A stretch of DNA of 36,420 nucleotides from Candidatus Merdinaster equi. Lineage in GTDB: Bacteria; Bacillota; Clostridia; Lachnospirales; Lachnospiraceae. A program made the translations under genes and the position numbers. Location of the stretch: the NCBI GenBank assembly GCA_018064935.1, contig JAGHUF010000025.1, positions 1 through 36,420 of the forward strand, in the 5' to 3' direction. The notes below the pieces were generated by a model. It saw nothing but the letters and a program-made list of their open reading frames with translations, had not been told where the DNA came from and did not search any database. Below, one piece after another: positions 17,024-25,399 of this stretch (its first letter is position 1; every line of letters begins with the position of its first letter).

Positions 17024-18421
17024 CTAGAAAGTAAACTTATCAGCAAAATAACTGTCAAGTTCATCAATCGCAACACGCTCCTGCTCCATAGAGTCACGGA
17101 AACGAACAGTTACCTTGTGATCCTCTTCTGAATCAAAGTCATATGTAATACAGAAAGGAGTACCTATCTCATCCTGTCTTCTGTATCTCTTACCAATGTT
17201 GCCTCTATCATCAAATTCACAATTATATTTCTTAGAAAGCTCTGCGAATATCTTCTCAGCTCCATCATTGAGTTTCTTAGAAAGTGGAAGAACTGCAATC
17301 TTAACAGGTGCAAGTGCTGGATGGAAGTGCATTACTGTACGAATATCTGGGTTCTCCTCAGTTCCAATATCCTCCTCATCATATGCAGCACACAGGAATG
17401 CAAGCACTACTCTGTCCGCTCCAAGCGATGGCTCTACAACGTATGGAACGTACTTCTCATTAAGCTCATCATCAAAATACAGCATATCTTCACCTGAAGT
17501 GTTCTGGTGCTGAGTAAGATCATAATCTGTTCTATCTGCAATACCCCACAGCTCACCCCAACCAAATGGGAACAGGAATTCAATATCTGTAGTTCCTTTA
17601 GAATAGAAACATAATTCCTCTGGATCATGATCACGAAGTCTCATCTCATCTTCTTTTATTCCAAGAGACAAGAGCCAGTCGCGGCAGAAACCTCTCCAGT
17701 ACTGGAACCACTCTAAATCAGTTCCTGGCTTGCAGAAGAATTCAAGCTCCATCTGCTCGAACTCTCTTGTACGGAAAGTAAAGTTACCAGGTGTAATCTC
17801 ATTTCTAAAGCTCTTTCCAATCTGTCCAATACCAAATGGTACCTTCTTACGAGAAGTTCTCTGAACATTTTTGAAGTTTACGAAAATACCCTGAGCAGTC
17901 TCTGGACGGAGATATACTGTGTTCTTCGCATCCTCAGTAACGCCCTGGAAAGTCTTAAACATAAGATTAAACTGTCTGATATCTGTGAAATTATGCTTTC
18001 CACATGTAGGACAAAGAATATTATTCTCTTCAATATAATTCTTCATCTCCTCCTGTGAGAAGGCATCAATAGGCTTATCAAGTGTAATATTGTTCTCAGC
18101 TGCATAATCTTCAATAAGCTTATCAGCACGGAATCTTTCATGACACTCCTTACAATCCATAAGTGGATCTGAGAAACCACCAAGGTGACCAGATGCGACC
18201 CATGTCTGTGGATTCATAAGAATAGCACAGTCAACACCTACATTATATGGGCTCTCCTGCACAAACTTCTGCCACCAAGCCTTCTTAACATTATTCTTAA
18301 GTTCAACACCAAGTGGGCCGTAATCCCATGTATTAGCAAGGCCTCCATAAATCTCTGATCCCGGATATACAAAACCTCTTGCCTTAGATACGGCTACAAT
18401 TTTTTCCATTGATTTTTCCAT
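17024..18421 (-). CDS. glyS: Glycyl-tRNA synthetase, single-chain class II type
   Basis: A 465-residue homodimeric GlyRS of the eukaryote/archaeal-like type. It has motif 1 region [19 protein letters not shown], the zinc-binding Cys pairs CKEC and CPTC, motif 2 [25 protein letters not shown], motif 3 EPSLGADR and the anticodon-binding domain ([31 protein letters not shown]). It charges tRNA-Gly. The start is placed at 18421 because an AGAGGAAG site sits directly upstream; an in-frame ATG at 18451 lacks one. It lies 53 bases behind a lipoprotein gene with no T-box leader between, so it is probably read from the promoter at 19124-19152. GlyRS normally follows era-recO in this group; here two other units intervene. 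Confidence 0.96.
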   Translation of the reverse strand: MEKSMEKIVAVSKARGFVYPGSEIYGGLANTWDYGPLGVELKNNVKKAWWQKFVQESPYNVGVDCAILMNPQTWVASGHLGGFSDPLMDCKECHERFRADKLIEDYAAENNITLDKPIDAFSQEEMKNYIEENNILCPTCGKHNFTDIRQFNLMFKTFQGVTEDAKNTVYLRPETAQGIFVNFKNVQRTSRKKVPFGIGQIGKSFRNEITPGNFTFRTREFEQMELEFFCKPGTDLEWFQYWRGFCRDWLLSLGIKEDEMRLRDHDPEELCFYSKGTTDIEFLFPFGWGELWGIADRTDYDLTQHQNTSGEDMLYFDDELNEKYVPYVVEPSLGADRVVLAFLCAAYDEEDIGTEENPDIRTVMHFHPALAPVKIAVLPLSKKLNDGAEKIFAELSKKYNCEFDDRGNIGKRYRRQDEIGTPFCITYDFDSEEDHKVTVRFRDSMEQERVAIDELDSYFADKFTF

Positions 18422-18474
18422 GATGTTCTTCCTCTTTTCCTTTATTTTCATCTACTATATACTAATCATTTTGG

Positions 18475-19092
18475 CTATATTATCACACTATGAATTCCAT
18501 CTCCCTTGGCAGGGCTAATTTCATATTCATTAAATGCTGTATCCTGTGCTTCGTGGTATTTCACTCCCTGCATAGCACGGATATTATAATCCTTAAAGAT
18601 TACAAATACCTTCGTATTCTCATCAGTAGTAATTGAATCAAGGGTAAATGCCTCACCCTCAAAATTCTTATATGTCACAGCATCAAAATTGTAACCGGAA
18701 TTAATGGCATCAGCTATACTTCCATAAAACATATTGACACCATTGAAAGCGCTATAATCCTCAGCTGTTTTATACAAAATCTCTATATACACTTTTCCGC
18801 CATTAAGTTCGCACAGACTCAGGCTTATTGCATCCGGATTACTCTGATTATACGCTGTAATCTCACTTTCAATTGAGGTCCTAAGCGCATCCACCGAGTA
18901 GCTTGATGTATCAAACTTATCTGCGATGAATTCTGTAATCGTGCCATCCTGATTGAGTATCATTGTGTTCTCATCAGCATCATACCCGGAAACAGTCTCT
19001 GGTTTATATTCTTTTGAAGCACAGCCCGTTGTCATGGCAAAAACTAATACCAAAAATGAAACGAGCAGAATTGTTCTTTTTTTCATTCTCAT
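18475..19092 (-). CDS. Unknown lipoprotein
   Basis: A 205-residue secreted lipoprotein. It has a basic start, a hydrophobic core and lipobox TTGC with C24 as the lipidated residue. The mature part is an alpha/beta domain (TEFIADKFDTSSYSVDALRTSIESEI, KVYIEILYKTAEDYSAFN, a helical INSGYN region, KVFVIFKDYNIR) with no recognised family. The gene is divergent from the DUF4430 lipoprotein and upstream of glyS, sharing its transcript. A clear promoter lies at 19124-19152. The ribosome site is poor. Confidence 0.8.
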   Translation of the reverse strand: MRMKKRTILLVSFLVLVFAMTTGCASKEYKPETVSGYDADENTMILNQDGTITEFIADKFDTSSYSVDALRTSIESEITAYNQSNPDAISLSLCELNGGKVYIEILYKTAEDYSAFNGVNMFYGSIADAINSGYNFDAVTYKNFEGEAFTLDSITTDENTKVFVIFKDYNIRAMQGVKYHEAQDTAFNEYEISPAKGDGIHSVII

Positions 19093-19123
19093 ATAAACAA
19101 CCCATTAGTAAATAACTCGTTTA

Positions 19124-19152
19124 ATTATATAGGAATCATATACGCATTTCAA
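19124..19152 (-). promoter_or_regulatory. Promoter for the lipoprotein-glyS unit
   Basis: Minus-strand TTGAAA (19147-19152), 17-base spacer, perfect TATAAT (19124-19129). It stands back to back with the rightward promoter at 19167. Confidence 0.8.
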
Positions 19153-19166
19153 TAATCATTTTACCT

Positions 19167-19195
19167 TTGCAAAACGCTCGTTCAAATGCTATTAT
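19167..19195 (+). promoter_or_regulatory. Promoter for the DUF4430-ECF unit
   Basis: TTGCAA (19167-19172), 17-base spacer, extended -10 TGC-TATTAT (-10 at 19190-19195). The leader is only about 50 bases, too short for a cobalamin riboswitch, and no B12 box is seen. Confidence 0.8.
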
Positions 19196-19250
19196 TTACA
19201 ATGTTTCTTTAAAGAAAAAAACAATATAAGTATAAGGAGAATTTGATATT

Positions 19251-19712
19251 ATGAAGAAACTTACAAACAAAATTTCTCTTCTGCTTCTCGTGATGCTTGT
19301 TGCGGCCATGACAATCACAGGATGTGGAAACAATGCTACAAACAACCAGACTCAGGATGCTACTCAGACACAGGAAGCCACTCAGGAACAGGCTGCTTCT
19401 GATGTAACAGTTCTCGGAGAAGGTGCTACTGTATTCAATTTCAACGTTGTTGATGGCGATGCTAATACAACAAAGTTCGAAATTCACACAGATGCTTCAA
19501 CCGTTGGTGAAGCTCTTTTAGCTCTTAACCTTATCGCTGGCGATGAAAGTGAGTATGGCCTCTATGTTAAGACCGTAAACGGGATTGTCGCTGATTACGA
19601 TGTAGACCAGACCTACTGGGCTTTCTATATTGATGGTGAATATGCAATGACAGGTGTTGATTCCACCGATGTTACTGCTGGATCAACCTACGAATTCAAA
19701 GTAGAGAAATAA
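19251..19712 (+). CDS. DUF4430 (transcobalamin C-terminal-like) lipoprotein
   Basis: A 153-residue lipoprotein. The lipobox TITGC lipidates C25, and a Gln/Thr/Ala-rich spacer (about 27-50) holds the domain off the membrane. One DUF4430 domain spans about 55-153, with STVGEALLALNLI, GLYVKTVNGIVADYD and YWAFYIDGEYAMTGVD, ending in an AGSTYEFKVEK strand. This fold resembles the C-terminal beta domain of mammalian intrinsic factor and transcobalamin, which covers cobalamin. A strong AAGGAG box precedes the start. Its stop overlaps the start of the ECF S gene (TAATG), so the two proteins are made together. I infer an extracytoplasmic capture protein for the ECF transporter's substrate, possibly a corrinoid; the ligand is unproven. 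Confidence 0.85.
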   Translation: MKKLTNKISLLLLVMLVAAMTITGCGNNATNNQTQDATQTQEATQEQAASDVTVLGEGATVFNFNVVDGDANTTKFEIHTDASTVGEALLALNLIAGDESEYGLYVKTVNGIVADYDVDQTYWAFYIDGEYAMTGVDSTDVTAGSTYEFKVEK

Positions 19713-20227
19713 TGAAGGTAAACATTCGGGAAATCTGTATATTTGGCATGTTCGGTGCATTAATGTATGCCTCAAAGATTCTCATGGAATTTCTTCCTAA
19801 TGTTCATCTGATTGGCGTATTTATTGTTGCATTGACAGCAGTATATAGACAAAAAGCCCTATACTCATTATATGTTTTTGTTTTTTTAGTAGGACTTTTT
19901 AATGGTTTTAACACATGGTGGGTTCCATATCTGTATATATGGACGGTCTTATGGGGATTTGCCATGCTTATACCTCGCAAGCTGTCACCAAAGATTAGAT
20001 TTATCCTGTATCCAGTATGCTGTAGCTTGCATGGTTTCCTGTTTGGAACGCTGTATGCGCCATTTCAGGCATTTGCATTTGGTCTATCATTCGAGGGAAT
20101 GATTGCCTGGATAATTGCAGGTCTGCCATGGGACGTGGTACATGGCGTCAGCAACCTTATTGGAGGCTCCATTCTCATCTATCCTCTTGTAAAGGTTACT
20201 GAGAAACTGAAACGTATAACGAGTTAA
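19712..20227 (+). CDS. ECF transporter S component (substrate-binding membrane subunit)
   Basis: A 171-residue membrane protein with five to six helices and a size normal for ECF S components. Helices include EICIFGMFGALMYASKILMEFLPN at the N-terminus, VHLIGVFIVALTAVYR, LYVFVFLVGLFNG, and the C-terminal GLPWDVVHGVSNLIGGSILIYPL. The Asp-His-Asn spacing in the last loop (W-D-V-V-H-G-V-S-N) is common in vitamin S components. S components bind a vitamin and join a shared energizing module (EcfT and two EcfA ATPases), which is not in this window. Translational coupling to the DUF4430 lipoprotein suggests a joint substrate. A terminator follows. Confidence 0.82.
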   Translation: MKVNIREICIFGMFGALMYASKILMEFLPNVHLIGVFIVALTAVYRQKALYSLYVFVFLVGLFNGFNTWWVPYLYIWTVLWGFAMLIPRKLSPKIRFILYPVCCSLHGFLFGTLYAPFQAFAFGLSFEGMIAWIIAGLPWDVVHGVSNLIGGSILIYPLVKVTEKLKRITS

Positions 20228-20236
20228 ATCAGCTAT

Positions 20237-20273
20237 AAAGGACCGAAATCATATATGATTCCGGTCCTTTTTT
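20237..20273 (+). terminator. Terminator of the DUF4430-ECF unit
   Basis: AAAGGACCG ... CGGTCCTTT with an inner AATCA/TGATT stem, then six T. The T tract overlaps the recO stop codon of the opposite strand. Confidence 0.92.
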
Positions 20274-20922
20274 ATAGCATCTCATCTAATATCTCAAGAC
20301 TCTTCAGCCTTCGGTCTATATAACTCTTTCTATAATTATCCATTATCCCTTTAAGTTCCATCAAAACTTCGTCTGCAAGAGTGAATGTATATAATTTCTC
20401 GAGCGGGGAATTAACTATAAAATCCACCGCATATTTCAATGCCTCAGAATAATTCCTATCCAAAGGTACCCCTGGAAAATCCCCATTATATACCATAGCC
20501 TTTAGCTCAAATACATATCTCACAAGCCTGTTGGAAAGTGAGGGTTTTGAAAGTGCCCTAAGCGATTGATATAAAAGCCCAAGCATCATTGTTTCATCTG
20601 AATTCTCTAGGGTATAATAATCCATCAGTTCCAAAAAGTAACTTCCATACAGCGCTCCTTCCATATCCATTCTCAGCTGCTCAAAATAATTACTTATCTC
20701 AGCATCTGATAATGAATATGAATCCCTGCCGGCAAACAGCTTAAATCTACCAAATGAAAACGGACCAGTACTGCCAAGCAATTTAGAATTGGTTCTTCTG
20801 GCACCACGTACATATGCTGTAATCTTTCCTCGTTCCTTTGTAAGAATACATACGTGTCTGTCATATTCACCCACAGGAATGGCTTTTAGTATTATTCCAG
20901 TGACATTAATTATATCCTGCAT
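20272..20922 (-). CDS. recO: DNA repair protein RecO
   Basis: A 216-residue RecO that loads RecA with RecR and anneals single strands. It has an N-terminal OB-fold (VTGIILKAIPVGEYDRHVCILTKERGKITAYVRGARR) and a helical C-terminal domain with the clostridial signature SPLEKLYTFTLADEVLMEL and IDRRLKSLEILDEML. The Cys-rich zinc motif found in many RecO proteins is absent; residues about 150-157 (GDFPGVPL) simply bridge the site, which seems usual in this family of bacteria. The start matches the normal N-terminus. It follows era by 83 bases; that gap holds three imperfect 15-base repeats. Confidence 0.93.
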   Translation of the reverse strand: MQDIINVTGIILKAIPVGEYDRHVCILTKERGKITAYVRGARRTNSKLLGSTGPFSFGRFKLFAGRDSYSLSDAEISNYFEQLRMDMEGALYGSYFLELMDYYTLENSDETMMLGLLYQSLRALSKPSLSNRLVRYVFELKAMVYNGDFPGVPLDRNYSEALKYAVDFIVNSPLEKLYTFTLADEVLMELKGIMDNYRKSYIDRRLKSLEILDEML

Positions 20923-20932
20923 TCAACTTATC

Positions 20933-20977
20933 TCTCAGATTGCATTCTCTAGGATTACACTCATTAAGATTGTATTC
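20933..20977. repeat. Three imperfect 15-base tandem repeats between era and recO
   Basis: Copies at 20933-20947 (TCTCAGATTGCATTC), 20948-20962 (TCTAGGATTACACTC) and 20963-20977 (ATTAAGATTGTATTC); the first matches each of the others at 11 of 15 positions. A weaker fourth copy may follow. Read on the minus strand one frame would give five-residue repeats (E-Y/C-N-L/P-N/R), but no clear start codon serves it. Confidence 0.5.
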
Positions 20978-21005
20978 CTTCAGATGATTCAGATAACACA
21001 AATCA

Positions 21006-21902
21006 TTACTTACTCAAATCTGATTTCTGATATCCAAAATTCTTAAGTAGGAACTCTGAATCTCTCCAGTCCTTCTTAACTCTTACCCACAGTTTGAGAT
21101 TTACCTGTCTCTCTAACAGTTTCTCAATACCATAGCGCGCGTTTGTACCAATTTTCTTGAGCGTTTCTCCGCCTTTACCTATAATAATCCCCTTGTGAGA
21201 ATCCTTCTCACACACAATGGTAGCCTGTATTTCTACAGTGCGCTTACTCTCATCCATACTCTCTATAGCTACAGCCACTCCATGTGGCACCTCAGCCGAA
21301 AGTATTCTGAGTGCCTGCTCTCTAATGAGCTCCGCAGCAATCTGCCTAATTGGCTGGTCTGTAATTGTGTCCTCATCGTAAAACGGTTCGCCATAAGGAA
21401 GATATTTAAAAATACATTTAAGGAGTTCTTTTTTGTTCGTACCATTGAATGCAGAAACAGGAACTACCTCTGCAAAGTCCATCTCCTTGCTATACATGTC
21501 AATAACTGGAAGGAGCTCTTCTTTTTTCACCATATCAATCTTATTTATTATGAGAATGATTGGTGTTTTTGTTCTCTTTAGCTGTTCCATTATGTGTTTA
21601 TCGCCTTCTCCAATTTTATCAGAAGGCTCCACCAGATACAGAATTACATCCACATCCGACAGTGTATTCTCTGCAACCTTCACCATATAATCGCCCAATT
21701 TATTCTTGGGCTTATGGATTCCAGGTGTATCAAGGAAAACAATCTGTCCCTCATCGTCTGTATAGACCGTCTGAATACGGTTTCTTGTAGTCTGTGGTTT
21801 ATTGCTGGTAATTGCAATCTTCTGCCCAATAAGCTGGTTCATCAGCGTCGATTTTCCGACATTTGGACGTCCTATTAATGTTGCAAATCCTGTTTTTGTC
21901 AT
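21006..21902 (-). CDS. era: GTPase Era
   Basis: A 298-residue essential GTPase that binds the 3' end of 16S rRNA during 30S maturation. G1 is GRPNVGKST near residue 11, G3 DTPGIHKP, G4 NKIDMVKK, and the C-terminal KH domain carries GVAVAIESM, IVCEKDSHKGIIIGKGGETLKKIG and LKLWVRVKKDWR. The start at 21902 gives the family's usual length and has a TAGGA site; an in-frame ATG at 21941 would add 13 extra residues. The era-recO order is standard. Here it lies behind aroEK, aroQ and the peptidase gene on the same strand, probably one transcript. Confidence 0.96.
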   Translation of the reverse strand: MTKTGFATLIGRPNVGKSTLMNQLIGQKIAITSNKPQTTRNRIQTVYTDDEGQIVFLDTPGIHKPKNKLGDYMVKVAENTLSDVDVILYLVEPSDKIGEGDKHIMEQLKRTKTPIILIINKIDMVKKEELLPVIDMYSKEMDFAEVVPVSAFNGTNKKELLKCIFKYLPYGEPFYDEDTITDQPIRQIAAELIREQALRILSAEVPHGVAVAIESMDESKRTVEIQATIVCEKDSHKGIIIGKGGETLKKIGTNARYGIEKLLERQVNLKLWVRVKKDWRDSEFLLKNFGYQKSDLSK

Positions 21903-22007
21903 ATAATCCAATCCTATTCTATCTAACAATTCCAATATCATGCCTGAATCATTTCAGAAATAATTCAAAGTGCCACTTGCAGCATCCCGCCTGACTATTG
22001 GTCTAAT

Positions 22008-24923
22008 TTACACTCTGATAATATTCATAAACATGTCATTACATGCTTCAATTTCTGATTCAGAGCCTACAACGCAGATATTATTCTGATCCACTATCTT
22101 TTGAACATAGTCCGCAGTTCTCTTTATATCTGCATCTGTAACGTCGAGAACCGCATCTCTCTCACTTTGCAAATCTTCAGCAGTAACACCAGTCAAATAA
22201 TATGAAATTGCTGATGCACCTCTGATTCTTGGCGTAGTTGGGGTATCCATATCGGAAATTGTTCCAATTATGGCCTTGGTTATATCAACCTCATCAAAAT
22301 TGGTATTTCTTAAATAGTCCGGCATTCCCTTAAACACTTCCATAGTCTCCCGAAGTTTGGGATCTCTATAAGAGGCAAACATACCATATCCAGTCCTTGC
22401 AAAATTAAGAACGCAGCCATAGGCCCCACCTTTCACACGAATATTATTCCACAAATAATCATAGCTCAGCAGATTCTTGGCAACTCTAAGTGCACCTGTA
22501 TAAGGCATATCATCAGACAAATACCTGGCAGATGTAGCAACATACTGCACCTTGCTCGCACAAACAAAGGCTTCATTTTTCTTCTCTGCCTTAAGCTCTC
22601 CACCGCTCTTATCACATGGAGCTGTAAACAATTCCTGCTTTAATCCAGCCACAAGGTAAGGAATCAGCTTATAGCCACTTTCTGATGCTGTGTAACCGAT
22701 CATTAAATTCTCCGGTCTGAATATGCAGTTAATCGTTTCCTTAAGCAGCGAAACAACTTCGCCTATCCTGTCTTCATAATTCTTGAGCAATTCATCAATA
22801 AACAGATAAAAATCATACCCGTCAGTCCTTTCAGAGAAAAGGTTTGATTTACTATGATAACTGTTAACTCTTGAAAGTGCAGCAGAAAGCGAGCCTGAAA
22901 CATATACCTGCTGATAGTCACTCTTTATTTCGGACAATATTTCCTTAATTCGTTTGGTATCATCCAGACAGGTGTTTATTACTACTTCTTTTACGAGTTC
23001 AAAAGCATCGGGAAGCATGTCATAGAACACCTTCACCCTAAAGCTCATGGACAATTTAAGTTCATCCGGATTCTTAACGTCCGTATCTATTCGTGTGCCT
23101 ACACTCATACCACCGGTGGACAAATTGATCTCATTATTAAGATCATTATACTTGTAATGAAGAGTATCAGTTCCAGTCAGTAATTCTTTAAGAATACCTG
23201 CATAGGTATACAATCTCTCTGGCAGAGTTGTCATATCAAACAGAATTTCAAGATAACCAATTCCATTGGTTTCATCCTTGTGGAACAGAATCTTCGTCCC
23301 ATCTTCCTCTCTCACATCAACATCATACGCTTTCGCTTTTCTGCCTATGTCTTCTCTGGAAAGAACAGGTAATTTTGCGAGATTCTCTTTGCTGTCCGGT
23401 GTATTCTGGTACTCCTTCAGCGCCTTGCTGCTCGCGACAATTGTCTCTATCTCTTCTTTTGTTAAGCTATCTTTTATCTTAGCCAGTTTGGCATTCAGTT
23501 CATCTTCTCTAATCTTAGACAAACCGACAACTGGCTTCATTATAACGTATGCCTTCCTTCCGGAATTAAGCAACTTATCACGAACAAGGTCGACAAAAAA
23601 GCTAGTCCCCACCATTTCACGAAGATATGCAAACTGCTTGCTCGCGCACAGATGGATAAATGGCTTTTCATCGTCGTAGAGCCAGCTTTCCATCATCTTT
23701 AGTCCATATATAAGTCCCTTAGGATAAGAGCCAAAATCAGCCTCTCTGTATCTGAATTCAAACAGGTTGATTGCTGCTAAAAGTGCTTTCTCATCAATGC
23801 CATTCGCAATCTGCTCCTCAAGTACATCCTGAATAGTAGCTATAAAAGCATCCTTATCCTCGTAGTTTGCATCACTCGCTGAAATCGAATAGTAATTCTG
23901 CTTAAGTCCTCTGTCAAAATCACTGGATATATCAGAGCATATTCCTTTTTCCAACAGTGCTTTTTTTAGTGGTGCCCCTGGTGCAGCACATAATGCGTAA
24001 TCGATAACAGAAAATGCTTCATACAGGACTGGATCAAGATTCGATCCAATTCCTGCCGCAAAGTTCAGCATTGTCGCATCCTCGGTTTCGTCACTCATGA
24101 CTGGATATTCTTTTTCAATTATATGTAGTGTGCTGTCCGTAAAATCGGCCTGGTCAGCTATCTCTGAATTGATATCTATTTTTTCATAATTGGATAAATA
24201 TTCTTCATCGAGATATGAAAGGTATTCATCCATATCCATATTTCCGTAGAGATATATGTAGCTGTTAGCTGGATGATAATAAGTCTTATGGAATTCAAGA
24301 AACTCCTCATATGAGAGTTCTGGAATCACATCTGGGTCACCTCCAGATTCAACCCCGTAAGCATTATCCGGAAAAAGCGTATTGAGCACTTCCCTTGAGA
24401 GAACATCATCAGGCGAAGAAAAAGCCCCCTTCATTTCATTGTAGACAACACCATTTATCTTGAGATCATCGTCTGCAGACTCAAGTTCATAGTGCCAGCC
24501 TTCCTGACGGAAAATCTTCTCATTGCTGTAAATAGCCGGATGCAGAACAGCGTCCATATAAACGTCAACAAGATTGCGAAAATCCTTATCGTTGCAGCTC
24601 GCAACAGGATATACTGTTCTGTCAGGGTAAGTCATTGCATTCAGAAATGTATTAAGTGATCCCTTTGCGAGTTCAACAAATGGATCCTTGACTGGATATT
24701 TATCCGAACCGCATAAAACTGAATGTTCAAGAATATGTGCAACACCTGTAGAATTCTGAGGTGGTGTTCTAAATCCAATATAAAAGGTTTTATTGTCATC
24801 CTCATTTGATATAAGAACAACACGTGCTCCACTCTTTTTATGCCGAAGGAGCATTGCATCCGAAGACATATCCTCTAGTCTGGTTGTTTGAATAATCTCA
24901 TAATTCTGATTTGTAATCTTCAA
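22008..24923 (-). CDS. M16C metallopeptidase (presequence protease/PreP-like)
   Basis: A 971-residue clamshell peptidase of the insulinase superfamily. The inverted zinc motif HILEH is at 63-67 (zinc ligands H63 and H67, catalytic E66) within the typical VAHILEHSVLCGS. The third ligand is expected in the conserved VVYNEMKGAFSSPD segment. A C-terminal half includes KGGAYGCVLNFARTGYGMFASYRDPKL, supplying the substrate-binding Arg/Tyr. The length matches PreP and its bacterial relatives. No signal peptide is seen, so it degrades peptides in the cytoplasm. It lies 35 bases after aroQ and 105 bases before the chosen era start, which looks like an operon. Confidence 0.93.
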   Translation of the reverse strand: MKITNQNYEIIQTTRLEDMSSDAMLLRHKKSGARVVLISNEDDNKTFYIGFRTPPQNSTGVAHILEHSVLCGSDKYPVKDPFVELAKGSLNTFLNAMTYPDRTVYPVASCNDKDFRNLVDVYMDAVLHPAIYSNEKIFRQEGWHYELESADDDLKINGVVYNEMKGAFSSPDDVLSREVLNTLFPDNAYGVESGGDPDVIPELSYEEFLEFHKTYYHPANSYIYLYGNMDMDEYLSYLDEEYLSNYEKIDINSEIADQADFTDSTLHIIEKEYPVMSDETEDATMLNFAAGIGSNLDPVLYEAFSVIDYALCAAPGAPLKKALLEKGICSDISSDFDRGLKQNYYSISASDANYEDKDAFIATIQDVLEEQIANGIDEKALLAAINLFEFRYREADFGSYPKGLIYGLKMMESWLYDDEKPFIHLCASKQFAYLREMVGTSFFVDLVRDKLLNSGRKAYVIMKPVVGLSKIREDELNAKLAKIKDSLTKEEIETIVASSKALKEYQNTPDSKENLAKLPVLSREDIGRKAKAYDVDVREEDGTKILFHKDETNGIGYLEILFDMTTLPERLYTYAGILKELLTGTDTLHYKYNDLNNEINLSTGGMSVGTRIDTDVKNPDELKLSMSFRVKVFYDMLPDAFELVKEVVINTCLDDTKRIKEILSEIKSDYQQVYVSGSLSAALSRVNSYHSKSNLFSERTDGYDFYLFIDELLKNYEDRIGEVVSLLKETINCIFRPENLMIGYTASESGYKLIPYLVAGLKQELFTAPCDKSGGELKAEKKNEAFVCASKVQYVATSARYLSDDMPYTGALRVAKNLLSYDYLWNNIRVKGGAYGCVLNFARTGYGMFASYRDPKLRETMEVFKGMPDYLRNTNFDEVDITKAIIGTISDMDTPTTPRIRGASAISYYLTGVTAEDLQSERDAVLDVTDADIKRTADYVQKIVDQNNICVVGSESEIEACNDMFMNIIRV

Positions 24924-24958
24924 TTCTTCTATTCCCTACGCTTTGTTATTTAATCTTA

Positions 24959-25399
24959 TTACTTTTCCTTGTTCAGATGCTCACTTAACGCATCCATTGC
25001 CATGAGATACCCTTCTAGCCCATATCCTGCAAATCTAGTAAAGCAGGCCTTACCAACATAGCTGATATGTCTGAACTCCTCTCTGTCATTTGGTTCAGTA
25101 ATGTGAACCTCTACAGCAGGAATGGCAACTGCCTTTATTGCATCCAGAATAGCAACACTTGTATGAGTATATGCAGCCGCATTAATTACAATTCCGTCTG
25201 CATAATTTCTTGCTTCCTGAATTGCATCAACAAGATAGCCTTCATGGTTAGACTGATATAGTGTAACCTGAACGCCCATGTCTTTTGCTTTGTTCTCAAC
25301 CATGTCACACAGTGCCTGATAATTCTGCTTACCGTATAACTTTGGCTCACGAATTCCAAGCATATTAATATTGGGACCATTAATAATTAAAAAATGCAT
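24959..25399 (-). CDS. aroQ: 3-dehydroquinate dehydratase, type II
   Basis: A 146-residue type II enzyme that converts 3-dehydroquinate to 3-dehydroshikimate in the shikimate pathway. It has the diagnostic LIINGPNINMLGIREPKLYG (active-site Tyr in KLYG), QSNHEGYLVDAIQEA, INAAAYTHTSVAILDA and VEVHITEPNDREEFRHIS. The start at 25399 is set by a perfect AAAGGAG box; it lies inside the end of the aroE-aroK gene, an overlap of 20 bases that indicates tight coupling with the next pathway enzymes. Confidence 0.96.
   Translation of the reverse strand: MHFLIINGPNINMLGIREPKLYGKQNYQALCDMVENKAKDMGVQVTLYQSNHEGYLVDAIQEARNYADGIVINAAAYTHTSVAILDAIKAVAIPAVEVHITEPNDREEFRHISYVGKACFTRFAGYGLEGYLMAMDALSEHLNKEK

Noticed and set aside
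18422-18490. Glycine T-box leader for glyS
   Set aside because: Only 53 bases separate the lipoprotein stop from the glyS start, with no T-box core or antiterminator.
19196-19250. Cobalamin riboswitch before the DUF4430-ECF unit
   Set aside because: The leader is about 50 bases and no B12 box is visible.
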